Of a DNA stretch of 64,000 bases, positions 61,524 to 64,000 are shown one piece after another (the stretch's first letter is position 1; every line of letters starts with the position of its first letter). This DNA comes from Tritrichomonas musculus (Eukaryota > Parabasalia > Tritrichomonadida > Tritrichomonadidae). The notes under the pieces are model-generated. The model saw only the letters and a list, made by a program, of their open reading frames with translations. It ran no database searches and was not told where the DNA came from. The DNA lies in NCBI GenBank assembly GCA_039105265.1, contig JAPFFF010000058.1, forward strand, positions 868,001-932,000, read 5' to 3'. A program made the position numbers and the translations under genes.

Positions 61524-62255
61524 ATGAATAAGAAAAATCGATCAAAAAGAGCGCCTTTATATAATAATAGTGATGTTGAAAAGCTTGATCATATGATTGA
61601 TCAATCACTTGTCAGAAAAAAAAATTTCAAACCTTACCAAAGTATCGCAAATGAAAAAGCTATATTTGAGATGATTGATACGCGTATTGGACATATGCTC
61701 GCAAAATCATGTGAAATCGAAGCAAAAATCGAAGCAATAGAAAAAAAGAGACCAAAGCGAAAACTCAATTCCAACTCAATCCAAAGAGAATTTATACCAG
61801 CTCCAACAATATCCACTTCTAATAAGAAAAAAGTATTTCATTCACCGCAATCGATAATTTCCGTCGATTCAACAGAAACAGAAGAGTCAATACCTCAACT
61901 TCAATCCGCATCAAAATTTTTATTAGAACAAAATGATATTTCTCAAAATAGTCAACAATCTATATCAACAAAACAAACACAAAAAACACAGCAAAAAAAG
62001 GAAATAATCAGAAATAGTAAAAGGAGAGAAAACGTAAAGAATCAGAACAAACAAGAAATCAATTTTTTCCAACCAGAACAGGATATTTCACCTCAGCCAA
62101 GACAACAACCAACTGGTTCTAATAACGCCACATTAGAAGGCCTAATCTCTTTAATTCAGACTTTGGCTAATGAAGTTCATGAAATGCACCAGGAGCAGCA
62201 AATACTGAAAGGGCAAATCGAAAAACTACAAGAATGCGTATTTTCAAATGAATAA
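61524..62255 (+). CDS. Disordered protein with C-terminal coiled coil
   Basis: This 243-residue protein is not recognised. The N-terminus is basic (MNKKNRSKRAPLYNNS) and is followed by a helical stretch (ANEKAIFEMIDTRIGHMLAK, 42-61) and a basic KKRPKRK patch that could be a nuclear localisation signal. A long Ser/Gln/Lys/Thr-rich region (80-195) is probably disordered. The last 45 residues (LEGLISLIQTLANEVHEMHQ and on) form a leucine-zipper-like coiled coil. It could be a DNA- or cytoskeleton-associated protein, but nothing decides between them. Confidence 0.65.
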   Translation: MNKKNRSKRAPLYNNSDVEKLDHMIDQSLVRKKNFKPYQSIANEKAIFEMIDTRIGHMLAKSCEIEAKIEAIEKKRPKRKLNSNSIQREFIPAPTISTSNKKKVFHSPQSIISVDSTETEESIPQLQSASKFLLEQNDISQNSQQSISTKQTQKTQQKKEIIRNSKRRENVKNQNKQEINFFQPEQDISPQPRQQPTGSNNATLEGLISLIQTLANEVHEMHQEQQILKGQIEKLQECVFSNE

Positions 62256-62453
62256 ATATTTATGTTTGTTCTTTTATTTTCTAAACTGAAAAATATATAT
62301 CATCTGGTTTAAGCCTTTTCTTATTATTTCATCCTTTTTTATAGATATTACTTGTGTTTCAACTTGGAAATTGGAAACTTTGAAATATTAAAAATATAAT
62401 TACTAATGATTTTTTAAAGAAGATTTCCAACTATATGTAATGCTACATATTGT
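62256..62453. other. Short tail-to-tail gap
   Basis: 198 bp between converging stops, AT-rich. Confidence 0.35.
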
Positions 62454-63425
62454 CTATTTATTTCTATTTTGGAGCTCATTTTTTGCATAAATAGCAGCCC
62501 CTAGCATTCCTGATGAATCTCCTAATTCTGATGTCACAATTTGGCAGACTTCTCTTGAGATTTTCAAAGCATGAGAATTAATAATTTCTCTAGCTCTCTT
62601 CAATAAACGCTCACCTGCAGCTGACATTCCTCCTCCAATAACTATTATTTCAGGATTATAAAGGTTAATTACATTTGTTAATCCAAATCCCAATATTTCT
62701 CCGGTCTCGTTAAATGTATCAATTGATAATTTGTCCCCTGCATCATATGCTTTTGACATCATTTCTGCTGTTATTTTTTCTACGTCATTATTTGTCCATT
62801 CAAGCAAAATCGTTTTTTCACCTTTTTCAATCTTTTCTTTGATTGTCCTTACAATTCCAATTGCTGATACATATCGTCCAAGGCATCCAGAGCTTCCACA
62901 TCTACATTGTCTTCCACTCCGATACATATTCATATGACCAATTTCCCCAACACATGATGTTGCGCCATAAAGAACGTGGCCATCAATAACAACACCAGAT
63001 CCTAAGCCTGTTCCAAGTGTCAAAAGCACAACATTCTTTTTACCACGAGCTGCTCCAAAATATAATTCGCCATACAAATTCATTCTGACATCGTTATCAA
63101 TAAATGTTGGAATATTTAAATTCGACTCAAAGAAGCCAGTAACATGAACATTTTCCCAATCTAAGAAATTTGGTGAAAATTTGGAAATTCCATTTTCTCG
63201 ATCTAATAATCCTGGAACTCCTATTCCAATGCATACAATGTCTTTTTTATCAACATTTGTATCTTTTAATAATTGGTTAATATTATCTAGCATCCTTTGC
63301 AAAACGACTGATGAGCCTTTATTAGCATAAGTATCATCTCGTCTTTGCGATATTAATTTAAACTCATTTGTAAAAATGGAACTTTTAATGTTTGTCCCTC
63401 CTAGATCAATTCCTAAGTAGTACAT
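62454..63425 (-). CDS. ROK-family sugar kinase (bacterial-type glucokinase)
   Basis: This 323-residue ROK kinase probably phosphorylates glucose or a related sugar with ATP at the entry to glycolysis. The phosphate-binding start is GIDLGGTNIK (5-14). The catalytic base is Asp112 in FIDNDVRMN. The second phosphate loop is LGTGLGSG (137-144). The sugar/zinc site is GEIGH (160-164), with zinc ligands His164, Cys174, Cys176 and Cys181 in CRCGSSGC. The ROK signature continues GCxE in most members, and this Glu contacts the sugar; here the residue is Gly183 (codon GGA). The length is typical of bacterial glucokinases (about 320), and transfer from bacteria is likely for this family in protists. ATG at 63425 has TCACTTT just upstream. 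Confidence 0.88.
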   Translation of the reverse strand: MYYLGIDLGGTNIKSSIFTNEFKLISQRRDDTYANKGSSVVLQRMLDNINQLLKDTNVDKKDIVCIGIGVPGLLDRENGISKFSPNFLDWENVHVTGFFESNLNIPTFIDNDVRMNLYGELYFGAARGKKNVVLLTLGTGLGSGVVIDGHVLYGATSCVGEIGHMNMYRSGRQCRCGSSGCLGRYVSAIGIVRTIKEKIEKGEKTILLEWTNNDVEKITAEMMSKAYDAGDKLSIDTFNETGEILGFGLTNVINLYNPEIIVIGGGMSAAGERLLKRAREIINSHALKISREVCQIVTSELGDSSGMLGAAIYAKNELQNRNK

Positions 63426-63428
63426 AAA

Positions 63429-63435
63429 AAAGTGA
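63429..63435 (-). promoter_or_regulatory. Initiator-like TCACTTT before the ROK gene
   Basis: Minus-strand TCACTTT ends 3 bp before the ATG at 63425. Confidence 0.45.
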
Positions 63436-64000
63436 ATTTAAAAAAAAAAACATTTAAAAAGTTTTAACTGCTTATTTCTCACAACTTTTCAATATCAAAA
63501 TTTGAAAAAGCTACAGAAATATTTCAATAAAGTCGAATTCAAAAAGCTTGGGACAACTTCTCAAATAAATTCTGATAAAAGTGAAAAACACAATCTTCTT
63601 TTCAATTATTTTTTTTCTTGATTTATTGAGTTTACTCACTAAAATTCCAATCAATAATGAAAAATGTTTCTAATACGAGCCAAAACATATATTACCGAAC
63701 TTTCAATTTACAGCTCAATTCTTAAAAATCGATGATCATCAAATATTATGTAAATTCATGATCAAAAAATAGTATTTGAGCATGTGTTTATAAAAAACTC
63801 TATCTTAATATCATTACAGGCTTTACCATGCGTTTTCTAGTGAATTAGAGCAAAGATCTATGATAATTTTCACTAAAGATTAGGCAAATGGTATTTTTTT
63901 GAGGATTTTTTTCCTTACAAAATATGGATTAATGATAGATACAACATTATCCATATGCAAAAATATATGTTTTTATATAAAAATGATACTTTTTTTCTTT
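63436..64000. other. AT-rich end of window
   Basis: No gene, RNA or element recognised. Confidence 0.4.

Overview
The window looks like nuclear DNA of a trichomonad (Parabasalia), most likely a Tritrichomonas-type genome. The reasons: the sequence is strongly AT-rich; every convincing host gene is one uninterrupted frame; about half of the genes have a TCA-Y-T initiator-like motif a few bases before the ATG; and the mobile DNA (Polinton/Maverick fossils, mariner, Merlin, TIR miniatures) together with a bacterial-type ROK sugar kinase and the N-terminal domain of a trichomonad ankyrin-protein family fits this group. No database search was possible, so the organism call is an inference.

Layout. 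1-6 kb: repeat-rich DNA with an intact mariner (2661-3941), an inverted-repeat-flanked relic with a zinc knuckle (3976-4450) and a TIR element (4895-5754). 6.1-9.9 kb: three host genes, namely a tubulin-tyrosine-ligase-like enzyme, a TAF10-like TFIID/SAGA subunit and an unassigned helical protein. 10.7-31.4 kb: a 20-kb mobile-element block. It holds decayed Tc1/mariner, mariner and pogo-like transposases, two nested 8-bp-TSD miniatures, a 2.0-kb miniature Polinton with 266-bp TIRs lying inside an older Polinton, a second rearranged Polinton piece with a very acidic DNA polymerase B front part, a truncated Merlin transposase, a 1.3-kb array of a G-free 15-bp unit, and a broken ankyrin-family gene. 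31.4-37.8 kb: a gene-dense stretch (PKA-like kinase, epsin-type ENTH protein, DJ-1/PfpI protein, prenylated EF-hand protein, coiled-coil protein). 40.2-63.4 kb: larger host genes (a 1351-residue unassigned protein, an MGRN1-like RING ligase, a class 3 lipase, a BAR-like coiled-coil protein, ER glucosidase II alpha, a thioredoxin-fold ER protein, the CYFIP/Sra1 subunit of the WAVE complex, a disordered coiled-coil protein and a ROK kinase), separated by AT-rich gaps that contain further TIR elements.

Functional links are loose, as expected for a eukaryotic chromosome. Glucosidase II alpha and the thioredoxin-fold protein end 125 bp apart and both carry signal peptides, so both probably act on secretory proteins. 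CYFIP, the ENTH protein and the BAR-like protein belong to actin and membrane-trafficking machinery. The PKA-like kinase and the EF-hand protein are signalling proteins.

The most unusual items are the miniature Polinton inserted into an older copy of one of its own gene types, the clean insertion history readable from paired filled and empty sites of the TIR miniatures, the duplicated module in the acidic polymerase front part, and the strictly phased G-free 15-bp array.
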